A stretch of 64,000 nucleotides of DNA, from positions 78,042 through 142,041 of the forward strand of contig NZ_FUWO01000001.1 of NCBI RefSeq assembly GCF_900167405.1. Direction: 5' to 3'. Every line of letters starts with the position of its first letter. Position 1 is the stretch's first letter. The notes beneath the pieces were generated by a model. The model was given only the letters and a program-made list of their open reading frames with translations, was not told the origin of the DNA and searched no databases. The position numbers and the translations under genes were made by a program. Source of the stretch: Globicatella sulfidifaciens DSM 15739 (GTDB taxonomy: Bacteria; Bacillota; Bacilli; Lactobacillales; Aerococcaceae). Positions 46,210 to 55,483 of this stretch are shown here, in pieces.

Positions 46210-47469
46210 CTACTTGACATCGGCTTTCATTGGATTAAAGAAAGCATTTAAATCTTGTGCCATACGCTCTAAATCACCGGTCGTTAAATAATTGGTGGTT
46301 AAGGTATAATAGTCATTTTCACTCGTCCAATTTTGCGCTAACCAGACAATATGTTTATCGGTAAAAGCATATTGGGCTAAACCTGCTAATTCAGAATCTT
46401 CTTTCATTTTAACGCCTTTAACCGTTACGGGTGAGCCATCAACATCATAATATTTTTGCATCGCTTCCGGTGTCGTTAAGTATTCGACAAAGCGAAGTGC
46501 TTCTTCTTTATGTGGTGTCGTAGCAGAAATCGATAAAGCGAAGTCACCCGAACCAATCGTTAAGCTTTCTCCTGGATTATTACCTGGAAATGGGAAGGTT
46601 GCCACTTCAAATTGAGGTTCTTGCTCATTAATCATCGTCAATGCCCATGAACCATTAACGGTCATTAACGCATCACCTCTCGCAAAAGTTGCGAGGGCAT
46701 CGGTATAAGAGGCTCCTTGCCAGTTTTGTTGCATTGCCCCTGGACGTCTTAATAAATCTAAACGCTGAGCATCCGCTTTTAAAATTTCATCATCGGCTGA
46801 GATTGAGTTAGGCTGAGAAAAACGTAAGTAATCATTCGCTGGCTGGAAACCACCGGTGACGGTCGCAATCGCTAATTGATGATAGCCATTTAAAGTCCAG
46901 CCCTCACTACCTGCAATCGCAAAAGGTACTTGTCCATCCGCAATCATTTGATCAACTAATGCTTCAAAATCAGCCCAGGTCTCGGGTACTTCATAACCTA
47001 ACTCTTTAAATTTAGTCGCGTTATAATAAAAGCCATACATATTAGCACTGAGTGGGACATTATAAATACCGCCCTCTACTTCATAATTTTCAGCATATCC
47101 CTCTTTTAAGTTTTTCATGAAGGGTTGACCTTTAAAATCTTCAAGGTAGCCTGCTTTGGCCCATTCTTGTAATTCCAAGCTTTGTGGGTAAGTATTCATT
47201 ACATCCGGTAAATCGCCTGCTAAGACACGCGTCTTCAGTACATCGCCCGGCGCTGGCACATCGACCACTTTGATTTTGATATCCGGATTTTTGGCTTCAA
47301 AATCTTTGGCAATTTCTTTAATGATGTCGGTCATTTCTTTCTTTTGATTGAAATATTCAATTTCAACTTTACCATCAGCTGTTAAGCCATCGTCTTTACC
47401 ACACCCCGCCAAGCTTAAGCTTGCTAAGAGTAAGATACCTGCTTTTAATAACTTACTTTTTCCTTTCAT
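46210..47469 (-). CDS. Sugar-binding lipoprotein (MsmE type)
   Basis: A 419-residue extracellular solute-binding protein. The signal peptide ends in lipobox LAGC (SLSLAGCGKDDG), so the protein is membrane-anchored. It has EIEYFNQKKEMTD near the start, the SBP family-1 YGFYYNATKFKELG and a MTVNGSWALTMINEQ ligand-binding segment. It captures oligosaccharides, presumably raffinose-type given the GH36 neighbour, for the two downstream permeases. The start is the ATG at 47467-47469, after AGGAAGTG; a GTG three codons earlier is less well placed. It follows the alpha-galactosidase by 12 bases. Confidence 0.93.
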   Translation of the reverse strand: MKGKSKLLKAGILLLASLSLAGCGKDDGLTADGKVEIEYFNQKKEMTDIIKEIAKDFEAKNPDIKIKVVDVPAPGDVLKTRVLAGDLPDVMNTYPQSLELQEWAKAGYLEDFKGQPFMKNLKEGYAENYEVEGGIYNVPLSANMYGFYYNATKFKELGYEVPETWADFEALVDQMIADGQVPFAIAGSEGWTLNGYHQLAIATVTGGFQPANDYLRFSQPNSISADDEILKADAQRLDLLRRPGAMQQNWQGASYTDALATFARGDALMTVNGSWALTMINEQEPQFEVATFPFPGNNPGESLTIGSGDFALSISATTPHKEEALRFVEYLTTPEAMQKYYDVDGSPVTVKGVKMKEDSELAGLAQYAFTDKHIVWLAQNWTSENDYYTLTTNYLTTGDLERMAQDLNAFFNPMKADVK

Positions 47470-47481
47470 CTCTTTCACTTC

Positions 47482-49647
47482 CTATTGTTTTATAAAATGG
47501 AGTTGTTTCGTTAAGAAATCTCCTTGAGGCATATCCATTGTTAGGCCGGCATACATTAACTCGGCCCCTGAATATACTGTATCACTGTCAACTAATCGAT
47601 ACAAACCATCTTCCTCGAGCCCGGCTAATTTAAGCGTTGTTTCAATAGTTTCAATCGTTGATAAAATACGAACATAAGTGACCACTACTTGGTCTTGATA
47701 ATTAAATTGGACTGCTGCTTCGTTAGAATCTGCTTCAGGATTAATCAAGCGATATTGTTTACCTAATTGAATGATTGGACGAAGCTTTTTATAAGCTGCC
47801 ACTTGTTCTTTAATAACAGCTTTATCTGCTGCTGAAAGACTCGTTAAGTCCAATTCATAACCTAAATTCCCCATCATCGCAACATGTCCACGTGTTTCAA
47901 TCGGTGTGGTTCTGCCCAATTGATGGTTTGGTGAAACAGACACATGTGCTCCCATTGAAATTGTTGGATACAAGTACGATGAACCATATTGAATTGGTAA
48001 GCGTGCCATCGCATCCGTATCATCACTAGCCCAAACTTGTGGGAAATAGCGTAACATTCCTAAATCATTACGTCCGCCACCACCTGAACAACTTTCAAAT
48101 AAAATATTGTCATGTTTTTCCGTTAAGTAAGACACCAAGTCATACAACCCTAACATATAAGCATGAGATTGCGCTTTGGTCTCAAGATAAGTTGTACCAT
48201 TACCAATTTTTGTGATATTACGGTTCATATCCCATTTAACATAATCAATCTCATGATTTTCTAGCAATTGATCGATTGTTGATTTTAAATACTCCACGAC
48301 CTCTGGATTGGATAAATCTAAGACCAATTGATTACGTGAATAAGTATGACTGCGATTTGGTACTTGAATCGCCCAGTCTGGATGGTTGCGATATAAATCA
48401 CTATCTTCAGAAATCATTTCTGGTTCAAGCCAAATACCAAATTTCAAACCACGCTGATGCACTTCACCAATGAGCTCTTTTAAGGTGCCACCTAATTTTT
48501 CTTCATTAACCCACCAATCGCCTAAAGCACGATTATCATCGAATCGATTGCCAAACCAGCCATCATCTAAAACAAATAGTTCGATGCCTAAAGCCGCCGC
48601 TTCATCCGCTAATGCTAATAATTTCTCACCATTGAAATCAAAATAAGTCGCTTCCCAATTATTGACTAAAATTGGTCTTAATTCGTGGGCAAAAGTTGCG
48701 GGAATAATATGATTTTGAACGAAACGACGCGATTCATCTGATAAAGCATTCAACCCATTAGCACTATAGCTGAATAACGCAACCGGTGTTTCAAATTGTT
48801 CACCTGGATTTAATTGCCAACTAAAATTGTCATCGTTTAAACCAATCGCCACTCGCACTTCATTTAACTGATTTTGTTCTACAAAGGTTTGGAAATTCCC
48901 TGAGTAGATTAATTGTAAAGCAAATGCCTCACCCGCTTGTTCTGTTGTCTGGTTATCCGCCAAAATTAAAGCAGGCGTTTGACCATGTCCTGAAGCACCA
49001 CGATTGGACCCAACTTTGTAGAACCCTTGCGTGACCGGTTGACGACGAACGGTCTTTTCTCTCGCATAAGCTCCTTGTAAAGTAATAACATCATACGCTT
49101 TAGCTGGTACATCGAACATGGCACTCAAAGCTCGATGCAACACGACCGGTGCTTCGCCCTTATTTTCGAATACTTGATGCACTAAAATTGTATCTGCGGT
49201 TGCTGAGACGGTATAGATTAGTTTTAAGCTGACTTGAGCAACCTCGTCTACTAAAGTAAAAATAATCGACTCTGCATCATCGAAAGAGTGAACCGTTGGT
49301 AAGGTTGTGAGTGCCACATTCCCTTTCACAATTTCGTAGTCCGCTAATTTAAAATCAGTCACTTCATTTTGATGATGTTGCACTTTTAAAGAGGGTTGGC
49401 GGAAATCACCCAAACCATGTTGCCCAATCACCTGACGCTGAGTATCAAAACTAAAGGTACGATTGTGAGGCTCCGGGTTACCTGAAAAGGCATGATCTTT
49501 TTCAAAGACTGCATTTGCATTGTGATAGTGATTTACCCGACGTCCTACATGTCTTAATAATAAATACCCATTAACATTTTCAATAATAATAGATGTGTTT
49601 TTGCCATGAATATAAAATAATGTTTCTTCCACTCGAATACTCATCAT
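47482..49647 (-). CDS. GH36 alpha-galactosidase
   Basis: A 721-residue cytosolic alpha-galactosidase that removes terminal alpha-1,6-galactose from melibiose- and raffinose-type sugars. It has an N-terminal beta-supersandwich domain (with [14 protein letters not shown]), barrel motifs [10 protein letters not shown] and [18 protein letters not shown], the nucleophile in [27 protein letters not shown], and the acid/base Asp in [12 protein letters not shown]. The length matches Gram-positive AgaA/Aga enzymes (about 730). ATG ATG follows AGGAGGCAAA; the second ATG has the better spacing. It is the first gene of the operon driven from the divergent promoter region. Confidence 0.95.
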   Translation of the reverse strand: MMSIRVEETLFYIHGKNTSIIIENVNGYLLLRHVGRRVNHYHNANAVFEKDHAFSGNPEPHNRTFSFDTQRQVIGQHGLGDFRQPSLKVQHHQNEVTDFKLADYEIVKGNVALTTLPTVHSFDDAESIIFTLVDEVAQVSLKLIYTVSATADTILVHQVFENKGEAPVVLHRALSAMFDVPAKAYDVITLQGAYAREKTVRRQPVTQGFYKVGSNRGASGHGQTPALILADNQTTEQAGEAFALQLIYSGNFQTFVEQNQLNEVRVAIGLNDDNFSWQLNPGEQFETPVALFSYSANGLNALSDESRRFVQNHIIPATFAHELRPILVNNWEATYFDFNGEKLLALADEAAALGIELFVLDDGWFGNRFDDNRALGDWWVNEEKLGGTLKELIGEVHQRGLKFGIWLEPEMISEDSDLYRNHPDWAIQVPNRSHTYSRNQLVLDLSNPEVVEYLKSTIDQLLENHEIDYVKWDMNRNITKIGNGTTYLETKAQSHAYMLGLYDLVSYLTEKHDNILFESCSGGGGRNDLGMLRYFPQVWASDDTDAMARLPIQYGSSYLYPTISMGAHVSVSPNHQLGRTTPIETRGHVAMMGNLGYELDLTSLSAADKAVIKEQVAAYKKLRPIIQLGKQYRLINPEADSNEAAVQFNYQDQVVVTYVRILSTIETIETTLKLAGLEEDGLYRLVDSDTVYSGAELMYAGLTMDMPQGDFLTKQLHFIKQ

Positions 49648-49673
49648 TTTGCCTCCTATTTGTTGTTAACCCT

Positions 49674-49702
49674 ATCATATCGTGTGTATTCGTTTTCTAA
49701 AA
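49674..49702 (-). promoter_or_regulatory. Alpha-galactoside operon promoter with cre-like site
   Basis: TATGAT (minus strand, 49674-49679) with a poor -35 (TTTTAG) 17 bases upstream suggests activator dependence. TAGAAAACGAATACA (49685-49699) matches the CcpA cre consensus at 14 of 15 positions and covers the -35/spacer, fitting catabolite repression. Confidence 0.6.
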
Positions 49703-49709
49703 TAGAATT

Positions 49710-49746
49710 ATGTTAGGTTGCGATATGGAATAATGTTAGGTATAAT
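49710..49746 (+). promoter_or_regulatory. AraC-type regulator promoter with direct repeats
   Basis: TTGCGA (49718-49723) and TATAAT (49741-49746) have a 17-base spacer. ATGTTAGGT occurs at 49710-49718 and again at 49733-49741, 23 bases apart. Such direct repeats two helical turns apart are the usual half-sites of AraC regulators. Confidence 0.65.
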
Positions 49747-49771
49747 CAATAGTAATTGGGAGGGGTTATCA

Positions 49772-50644
49772 TTGTTAAATAAGAAGATTGAAGGCAGTAG
49801 GCTCGTTTATTATGAATTACATCAAGGGTCAGTCGATTTAATGATGGACTTTTGTGGCTATGAAAAATGTTCACCTAAATATGGTTTTGTACCCGCCATT
49901 CGTGATAATTATGTACTCCATTATATTGAAGAAGGTAAAGGCCAATTTATCTATAATGGCAAAACCTATCATCTACAAGCTGGAGATTTATTTTTATTGA
50001 AAGAAAATGAGTTGTTATATTATGAAGCCGATATTAATGAGCCGTGGTCTTATTATTGGTTGGGTCTTAGTGGCACCAAGGTTGCGGATTATTTTAAGTT
50101 GTCGACTTTAATGCAAGAGGGCTATGCTATTGCGAAGGATTTCGAAGCTACCCAATTAATTGGTGAAACAATTAAATTTATCGTTACCCAGAATATTACT
50201 AAAGACTATTATTCAATTGAAACTTTACAAATTTTATCCAAAATCTATGAAGTGTTATATTTAATCGCCCACCAATTTCCACTGAAAGAAGCTTCTAAGC
50301 AAAAATCAACTCATCAATTATATTTTGAAGCGAGAACAATCATGGATAAACAATACGGGAATGAAACATTAAATGTTAACTATATCGCTGAATTATTAGG
50401 AGTCAACCGCAGCTATCTTTCCACTATCTTTAAAGAACACGAGCAAATGACGCCAAAAGATTATTTAACGAAAGTGCGCATGAACAGAGCCAAACAGCTC
50501 TTAGAAAGTTCAGATTTAACCGTTAAAATCGTCGCCCTTTCCGTTGGCTACACCGATCCTCTCTACTTTTCAAAATCATTCAAAAAATACTACGGCTATA
50601 ATCCTAGTGAAGTGGAGAAGGTCACCCAGAATACAGAAATATAA
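49772..50644 (+). CDS. AraC-family regulator of the alpha-galactoside locus
   Basis: A 290-residue regulator with an N-terminal cupin-like sensing domain (HYIEEGKGQFIYNGKTYHLQ then AGDLFLLKENE) and a C-terminal double helix-turn-helix (NVNYIAELLGVNRSYLSTIF and LTVKIVALSVGYTDPLYFSK, ending FKKYYGYNPSEV). It resembles MsmR/RafR activators. I place the start at TTG 49772-49774, six bases after GGAGGGG; the upstream in-frame ATG codons lie inside the promoter. It is divergent from the GH36-ABC-kinase-phosphorylase operon, which it probably activates. Confidence 0.9.
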   Translation: MLNKKIEGSRLVYYELHQGSVDLMMDFCGYEKCSPKYGFVPAIRDNYVLHYIEEGKGQFIYNGKTYHLQAGDLFLLKENELLYYEADINEPWSYYWLGLSGTKVADYFKLSTLMQEGYAIAKDFEATQLIGETIKFIVTQNITKDYYSIETLQILSKIYEVLYLIAHQFPLKEASKQKSTHQLYFEARTIMDKQYGNETLNVNYIAELLGVNRSYLSTIFKEHEQMTPKDYLTKVRMNRAKQLLESSDLTVKIVALSVGYTDPLYFSKSFKKYYGYNPSEVEKVTQNTEI

Positions 50645-50650
50645 AATAAA

Positions 50651-50702
50651 ACCTCTCGCTATGCCTGACAAGGGCTGGCGAGAGGTGAATTGTTATTTTT
50701 TT
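50651..50702 (+). terminator. Terminator of the AraC gene, possibly bidirectional
   Basis: ACCTCTCGC (50651-50659) pairs with GCGAGAGGT (50678-50686), then GAATTGTTATTTTTTTC follows. On the other strand TTTTATTTTAT follows the stem, so it could also end the esterase transcript. Confidence 0.85.
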
Positions 50703-50728
50703 CAAATGAATTATGAGCCTTGAGATAA

Positions 50729-51637
50729 CTATTCAGTATAATCGAAGAAACGATTTGGAGCCGTTTTGGTTGGCGCTAACCATTCAAGTAATAAGTCAAT
50801 CCATTTACTTGCTTGATAATTTGAATTAGCAGTTTGACGACCGGTTAAGATATTCGCCAGTGATAGTCCATGCTTACCTTTATCGAAAATATGCAGTTCA
50901 TAAGGAATCTTATATTGTTCTAGCGCTAAAGCGAATTCGATTGAATCGGTAACCGGCACCACATCATCTTCCCTTGTATGCCAGATGAAACTTGGTGGCG
51001 TCATATCATTAACAAAATTCGTCGGTTTTAAATCAGCCAATTCAACTTCGGTATTTTCTGCTTTACCGGTAATCGCATACATCATTGGATTCACCGATTG
51101 TCCATATTCAGGTCTAACCGTTGATGGAATTGTTAACGCTGGATAAATTAACACTAAATGAGTTGGTCGGTATAATTCATTTGATTTGCCAACTAATTGT
51201 GCTAACCACTCTTCATGCCAATGCACCCCTAATTGCGCCGCTAAATTACCACCGGCAGAAAAACCTCCGACGACAATATATTCTTCATTAATCGACCATT
51301 CCTCTGCATTTTCTTTAAGAATTGTCATCGCCGTAGCCAACTCTACTAAAGGATTAGGATATTGACTAATAGGAGCGTCTGGCCAATTTGCTAATTCAGC
51401 ATTAAATGCTTGAACCCCTTCGGTCGCATAATGTACGACCATTACTTGAAAACCTTTCGCAAAAAATTGCAATGCAACCATTTCAGATTCACGGTTTGAG
51501 GTAAACATATAACCTCCACCAGGACATAACACCATCACCGGATATAAACGGTCACCATCAATTTCAGGGTTAGCTTCATGTAAATAAAATTTAGCGACAG
51601 CTCCATTTTCACCTATTTGCTCTTCAAAATAACGCAT
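50729..51637 (-). CDS. Alpha/beta-hydrolase, BD-FAE/acetylesterase-like
   Basis: A 302-residue cytosolic esterase. It has an oxyanion segment VLCPGGGYMFTSNRESEMVA, the nucleophile elbow in VVGGFSAGGNLAAQL, the acid in TREDDVVPVTDS and the histidine in FDKGKHGLSLAN. This pattern matches carbohydrate-acetyl esterases next to glycosidase loci. A role in deacetylating imported sugars is possible given the neighbouring alpha-galactoside operon, but this is inference. The start is the ATG at 51635-51637 after AAGGAGGAAATT; 12 upstream codons are unsupported. Confidence 0.88.
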   Translation of the reverse strand: MRYFEEQIGENGAVAKFYLHEANPEIDGDRLYPVMVLCPGGGYMFTSNRESEMVALQFFAKGFQVMVVHYATEGVQAFNAELANWPDAPISQYPNPLVELATAMTILKENAEEWSINEEYIVVGGFSAGGNLAAQLGVHWHEEWLAQLVGKSNELYRPTHLVLIYPALTIPSTVRPEYGQSVNPMMYAITGKAENTEVELADLKPTNFVNDMTPPSFIWHTREDDVVPVTDSIEFALALEQYKIPYELHIFDKGKHGLSLANILTGRQTANSNYQASKWIDLLLEWLAPTKTAPNRFFDYTE

Positions 51638-51856
51638 AATTTCCTCCTTTTCATTCAATACTCTTTGTGACAATAATCGAATTCCCTTAATAAAACACCT
51701 TTTAATTAATAGAACTCAAACTTTAACTAACTCCATTGTACGAGATTTTAAAGCGAATTCAAATAATTTTAATGTAAACTAAATTATTAAATATTTACCC
51801 TTCAGTAAATTTGTTTTAAAATAATAAAATCCTCTACCTATCTACTAGCGTTGTTA

Positions 51857-52168
51857 TTATATGGTCCATTTATGTTGCTTTATATCAACATGGCACGCAT
51901 CTTTAAAGGCGATGCCTTCGTCTAATAATAAAGATTTTTGTTGAACAAAATGCGGTGCTAATCTTCCAGCTGCATTCACCACGCGATGACAAGGATACTC
52001 GCCATACAAATCCGCTTGACTTAAAACTTTGCCAACTAAGCGCGCATTTTTTGGGCGGTTAATTAATTGAGCGATTTGTCCATAAGTGGCAACATTACCT
52101 ATTGGTATTTCTGACACGACCGATAACACTTCATAAATTAAGTCTTCAGAAAGAACTTTAGCTGACAT
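51857..52168 (-). CDS. Short MGMT-family DNA-binding protein retaining Cys
   Basis: A 103-residue protein equal to the DNA-binding domain of O6-alkylguanine-DNA alkyltransferase. It shows IPIGNVATYGQIAQLI (helix-turn-helix entry), RPKNARLVGKVLSQ with the arginine-finger region, and YPCHRVVNAAGRLAPHF. Alkyltransferase-like (ATL) proteins of this length usually have Trp or Ala in place of the Cys in PCHR; here the Cys is present. It could be a minimal transferase or a lesion-flagging ATL. It starts 13 bases after the OsmC gene, so they are probably co-transcribed. Confidence 0.88.
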   Translation of the reverse strand: MSAKVLSEDLIYEVLSVVSEIPIGNVATYGQIAQLINRPKNARLVGKVLSQADLYGEYPCHRVVNAAGRLAPHFVQQKSLLLDEGIAFKDACHVDIKQHKWTI

Positions 52169-52181
52169 AACTGATACTCCA

Positions 52182-52592
52182 TTAACCTACTAATTCAATG
52201 GTGACATTTTCACTATCTTTTAACAATTTAACAACGGGACATCGCTTCAAACTGGTTGCTAAAACCGACTGGGCTTCAGCATTTTCGAGATGTGGCATTG
52301 CTACTTTTACTGCAATGAAAAATTGATAACCCGGTTCATCTTGTGCTAAATCAATTTCTGCTTTGACTACTGCTTGATGTTCATATCCGCAGCGCTTTTC
52401 TTCAGCTTCGATCGTTGCATTTAAACAAGTGGTTAAGGCCAATCCTAATAATTGCTCCGGATTCGTTCCAGGTACATTTTTGGTTGGACTAGAAACTTGT
52501 ACTTTTAATCCATCCGCTTCATTCACATAAGCAATCCCTTCAATCCCATCTTCGTTAATAACTTCAGTATGATATAGTGATTTGTATTCCAT
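52182..52592 (-). CDS. OsmC/Ohr-family peroxide reductase
   Basis: A 136-residue OsmC-fold protein that reduces organic hydroperoxides with paired cysteines. The first Cys is in LLGLALTTCLNATIEAEE and the second in TSLKRCPVVKLLKDS, both positions as in the family; the GTNPEQL turn is conserved. The start is the ATG at 52590-52592 after GAGGGGGATATCTTA; seven further upstream codons are unsupported. It is likely co-transcribed with the downstream MGMT-like gene, a plausible oxidative/alkylation protection pair. Confidence 0.9.
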   Translation of the reverse strand: MEYKSLYHTEVINEDGIEGIAYVNEADGLKVQVSSPTKNVPGTNPEQLLGLALTTCLNATIEAEEKRCGYEHQAVVKAEIDLAQDEPGYQFFIAVKVAMPHLENAEAQSVLATSLKRCPVVKLLKDSENVTIELVG

Positions 52593-52748
52593 TAAGATAT
52601 CCCCCTCTTTCAAGATTTAGTTTAACACAGTTTGAGCGTTTGCTGAATTTATTTTGCTTGAAATTTCCGATTATTCAAACGCAAGCAATAATGTTGTCTA
52701 AAACGGTTTGGATAATTTATACTATTAGATGAAAAGGAGGCTTATGCC

Positions 52749-53786
52749 ATGTCAAAATTATTATCTCCTGCTACAATAGGTGGGATTGATCTATCGAACC
52801 GCGTCATCATGCCACCCATGTGTATGTATGAAGCACACGAACAAGATGGAAAACCGACTCCCTTCCATTTTGCCCATTATGGAATGCGGGCCATTAGTAA
52901 AATGGGCTTAATTATTCAAGAAGCAACCGCCATTGAACCCGATGGGCGTATCACAAATCAAGATTTAGGTTTATGGAATGACGAACAAATGGAAGCAATG
53001 AAAAAACTGGTTGATTCCGTCCATTATTTAGGAAGTAAAATGGGGATTCAAATTTCCCATGCCGGGCGTAAAGCAAGTGATGCCCAAGCACCACTAAGTC
53101 CTAGTGGCATTCCTTATGGCGAGCCCTATAATCCGCCAGTTGAAATGACTTTAAAACAAATTCAAGCAACGATTGATGGCTTTGTAGCTTCCAGTATCCG
53201 TGCTGAAAAAGCCGGTTATGATATGATTGAAATTCATGCAGCTCATGGCTATTTAATCAGTCAATTTTTATCACCATTAGCTAATCAACGGAATGACCAA
53301 TATGGGGGCAGCTTAGAAAACCGTTATCGTATTTTACGCGAAATTATCGACGGCATTAAAGCTCAAGTTGCTCTACCAATTTGGGTACGTATCTCGGCCG
53401 ATGCATATGATGAAACAGGCCAACAAAATACAATTGAAGATTGGCAACAAATGGCTCGTTGGATGGAAGAACAAGGTGTAGCAGCCATCGATGTTTCCAC
53501 CGGTGGCATCTTAAGTAAAAAACCTAATATTCCCCTTCATGCTGGTTTCCAAACACCTTATGCAACTAGAATTAAAGAAGCTGTTGCGATTGATGTAATT
53601 ACCGTTGGCTTAATCGATGATCCAGGATTGGCTGAATTTATCTTACAAACCAATCAAGCCGATGCCGTGATGATTGGTCGTGCTATCTTACGAAACACCA
53701 ACTGGTTAAACGATGCTGCCGTAGCCCTACATGACCATGAGTTTAAACCATATAATAATTCTTATGTGAGAGGACAGAAGGGGTAA
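52749..53786 (+). CDS. namA: Old yellow enzyme-family NADPH dehydrogenase
   Basis: A 345-residue FMN enzyme close to B. subtilis YqjM (NamA). The redox-tuning Cys is in RVIMPPMCMYEAHEQDG, the active-site HAAHGYLISQFLSPLANQRN carries the substrate-binding histidines, and QISHAGRKA and the C-terminal DAVMIGRAILRN bind FMN. It reduces activated C=C bonds of enals, enones and similar xenobiotics. An AAGGAGG ribosome binding site lies upstream. It is divergent from the OsmC gene, with a 156-base gap that may hold shared stress control. Confidence 0.93.
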   Translation: MSKLLSPATIGGIDLSNRVIMPPMCMYEAHEQDGKPTPFHFAHYGMRAISKMGLIIQEATAIEPDGRITNQDLGLWNDEQMEAMKKLVDSVHYLGSKMGIQISHAGRKASDAQAPLSPSGIPYGEPYNPPVEMTLKQIQATIDGFVASSIRAEKAGYDMIEIHAAHGYLISQFLSPLANQRNDQYGGSLENRYRILREIIDGIKAQVALPIWVRISADAYDETGQQNTIEDWQQMARWMEEQGVAAIDVSTGGILSKKPNIPLHAGFQTPYATRIKEAVAIDVITVGLIDDPGLAEFILQTNQADAVMIGRAILRNTNWLNDAAVALHDHEFKPYNNSYVRGQKG

Positions 53787-54137
53787 TTAATTCTTTGGCA
53801 ATAATTATTTTTACCAGTCAGGTCTTATGTTTTTAGATCGCATCATCATGTAAGTCAATCCATCAAATGTATTCCTTCTAGTTATCGGGTAACTTCTTTT
53901 CTTCTACCAGAACTAAAAATAATGAGAATCATAAATTAACCTGTCCCCGACCAAATCAAGCCTATTGTTAGTGATGATGGTAATAGATTTGAAACATTTT
54001 TATTTTCGGTGTACTAAGATATTATCATTTACGTTTAATATACTTTAAAAAGAATTCAAAAATAATACTTTAACGTCTTTGGTTTTATGTTATAATCAAT
54101 GAGTTGAAATTTTGTTAAATCATTTGAGGAGTTGGTT
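53787..54137. other. Intergenic stretch before deoxynucleoside kinase
   Basis: About 350 bases without a supported gene. A TATAAT at about 54091 preceded by TTTAAC 16 bases earlier may be the kinase promoter. No terminator with a clear T-run was found for namA. Confidence 0.4.
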
Positions 54138-54794
54138 ATGATAATAGTCATTGGTGGCATGATTGGCGCTGGTAAAACAAGCGTGGCCAAAGTTATTGGA
54201 GAGCAGTTAGATTCTGAAGTCTTTTATGAAAATGTCGAGAATAATGATATTTTGCCATTATTTTATACAGCTAGCCCGGAAGAACAGGATGCAAAACGTT
54301 ATCCTTTCTTATTACAGTTAGAGTTTTTAAGTAGTCGTTATCAAGATATTAAACGTGCATTCCATAATCGTCATAATGTCTTAGACCGTTCAATTTATGA
54401 AGATTGGTATTTCTGTAAAGTTAACAATGATTTAGGTCGTATTTCTGATATGGAATTTAAAACATATGAAAAATTATTAAATAATATGATGGAAGAGTTA
54501 GAATCCTTACCACAAAAAGCACCAGATTTAATGGTCTACTTACACGGTTCATTTGAAACCATTATGGAACGCATTGGGCTTCGTGGACGAGAATTTGAAC
54601 AAGATGAAAGTTTGCGTCATTACTATTATACTTTGTGGTCAGGTTATGATGCCTGGGTTAAAAATCACTATCATGCCTCTCAAGTGCTAATGGTGAATAT
54701 TGATCAATTAGATGTTGTGAACCGTCCTGAAGATATCCCTGTCCTAATGAAAATGGTCAAAGACAAATTAAATATTTTAGATAATGAGGCTTAG
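54138..54794 (+). CDS. Deoxynucleoside kinase (dGK/dAK type)
   Basis: A 218-residue kinase that salvages deoxynucleosides (deoxyadenosine or deoxyguanosine). The P-loop is GGMIGAGKTS, the DRS motif is VLDRSIYEDWYF, and the LID region is RIGLRGREFEQDE. The length fits Firmicute Dgk/Dck proteins. The start is the ATG at 54138-54140 after GAGGAG; a TTG two codons upstream overlaps the spacer. It is monocistronic. Confidence 0.93.
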   Translation: MIIVIGGMIGAGKTSVAKVIGEQLDSEVFYENVENNDILPLFYTASPEEQDAKRYPFLLQLEFLSSRYQDIKRAFHNRHNVLDRSIYEDWYFCKVNNDLGRISDMEFKTYEKLLNNMMEELESLPQKAPDLMVYLHGSFETIMERIGLRGREFEQDESLRHYYYTLWSGYDAWVKNHYHASQVLMVNIDQLDVVNRPEDIPVLMKMVKDKLNILDNEA

Positions 54795-54863
54795 TACAAT
54801 CGCCTAAGCACGTTATGTCCTATAATAATAAAAATAGAGACACCTCTTGTCTCTCTCAGTACT

Positions 54864-54914
54864 AAGAGTGTTCAATAAGTAAATTAACTTTTACCTATTG
54901 GTCGCTCTTTTTTT
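54864..54914 (+). terminator. Terminator of the deoxynucleoside kinase
   Basis: AAGAGTG with AATAAGTAAA pairs imperfectly with TTTTACCTATT and CGCTC, followed by TTTTTTTAC. A smaller perfect hairpin GAGACA/TGTCTC lies just upstream (about 54836-54853). Confidence 0.65.
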
Positions 54915-55305
54915 ACAATCTTTTTCCTAAAACAAACTATTTTACATTATAAAATAACATTACAATCTAAAAAATTTCACAATATTTTTGACACTACCAA
55001 AAGATGCTCATAATTTCGATGTTGTATTAACAAGTGTTAGTAAATTGTCAAAATTTAGATTACATAGCTGATAAATTGACACTGAAATTTATGGGGAAGT
55101 TTATTTTAGGAGTGATGATTGAAAGAAAGGAGAATTTAAAAACTCGGGGAGCGTAACATTTTTTTATACTATTTGGCTTTGAAATTTTATAGGAGTATTA
55201 GGTTGTACTATTGTTTTCTAACGGTGCATGGAGTTTAACTCCAAATGACAGCATTAGCGAATCGTTTAACAACACACTTCATTTAGCGTTAATATTTATG
55301 CACAA
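54915..55305. other. AT-rich intergenic stretch, nothing recognised
   Basis: About 390 bases between two terminators. It contains AAGAAAGGAGAATTT, which looks like a ribosome binding site, but only a 13-codon frame is near it. No repeat module is present. Confidence 0.4.
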
Positions 55306-55355
55306 TAAAAAAGAGACTAAGGAAAAACAATAGACGTTTTCCTTAATCTCTCTTA
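55306..55355 (-). terminator. Terminator of the Sip-like gene
   Basis: AAGAGACTAAGGAAAA pairs with TTTTCCTTAATCTCTCTT across a short loop. On the minus strand TTTTTTATTG follows. Confidence 0.82.
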
Positions 55356-55483
55356 AATTATTCAACCGGACATCGAACTCTTTAAATTTTAGTTCTACCG
55401 GAAGTTTTAAGTGATTAACTGAAAAATGATAATCCCCTTTAAAACTCAAAGGTTTCAAGTTGAACCATCATCTTGATTATTTT

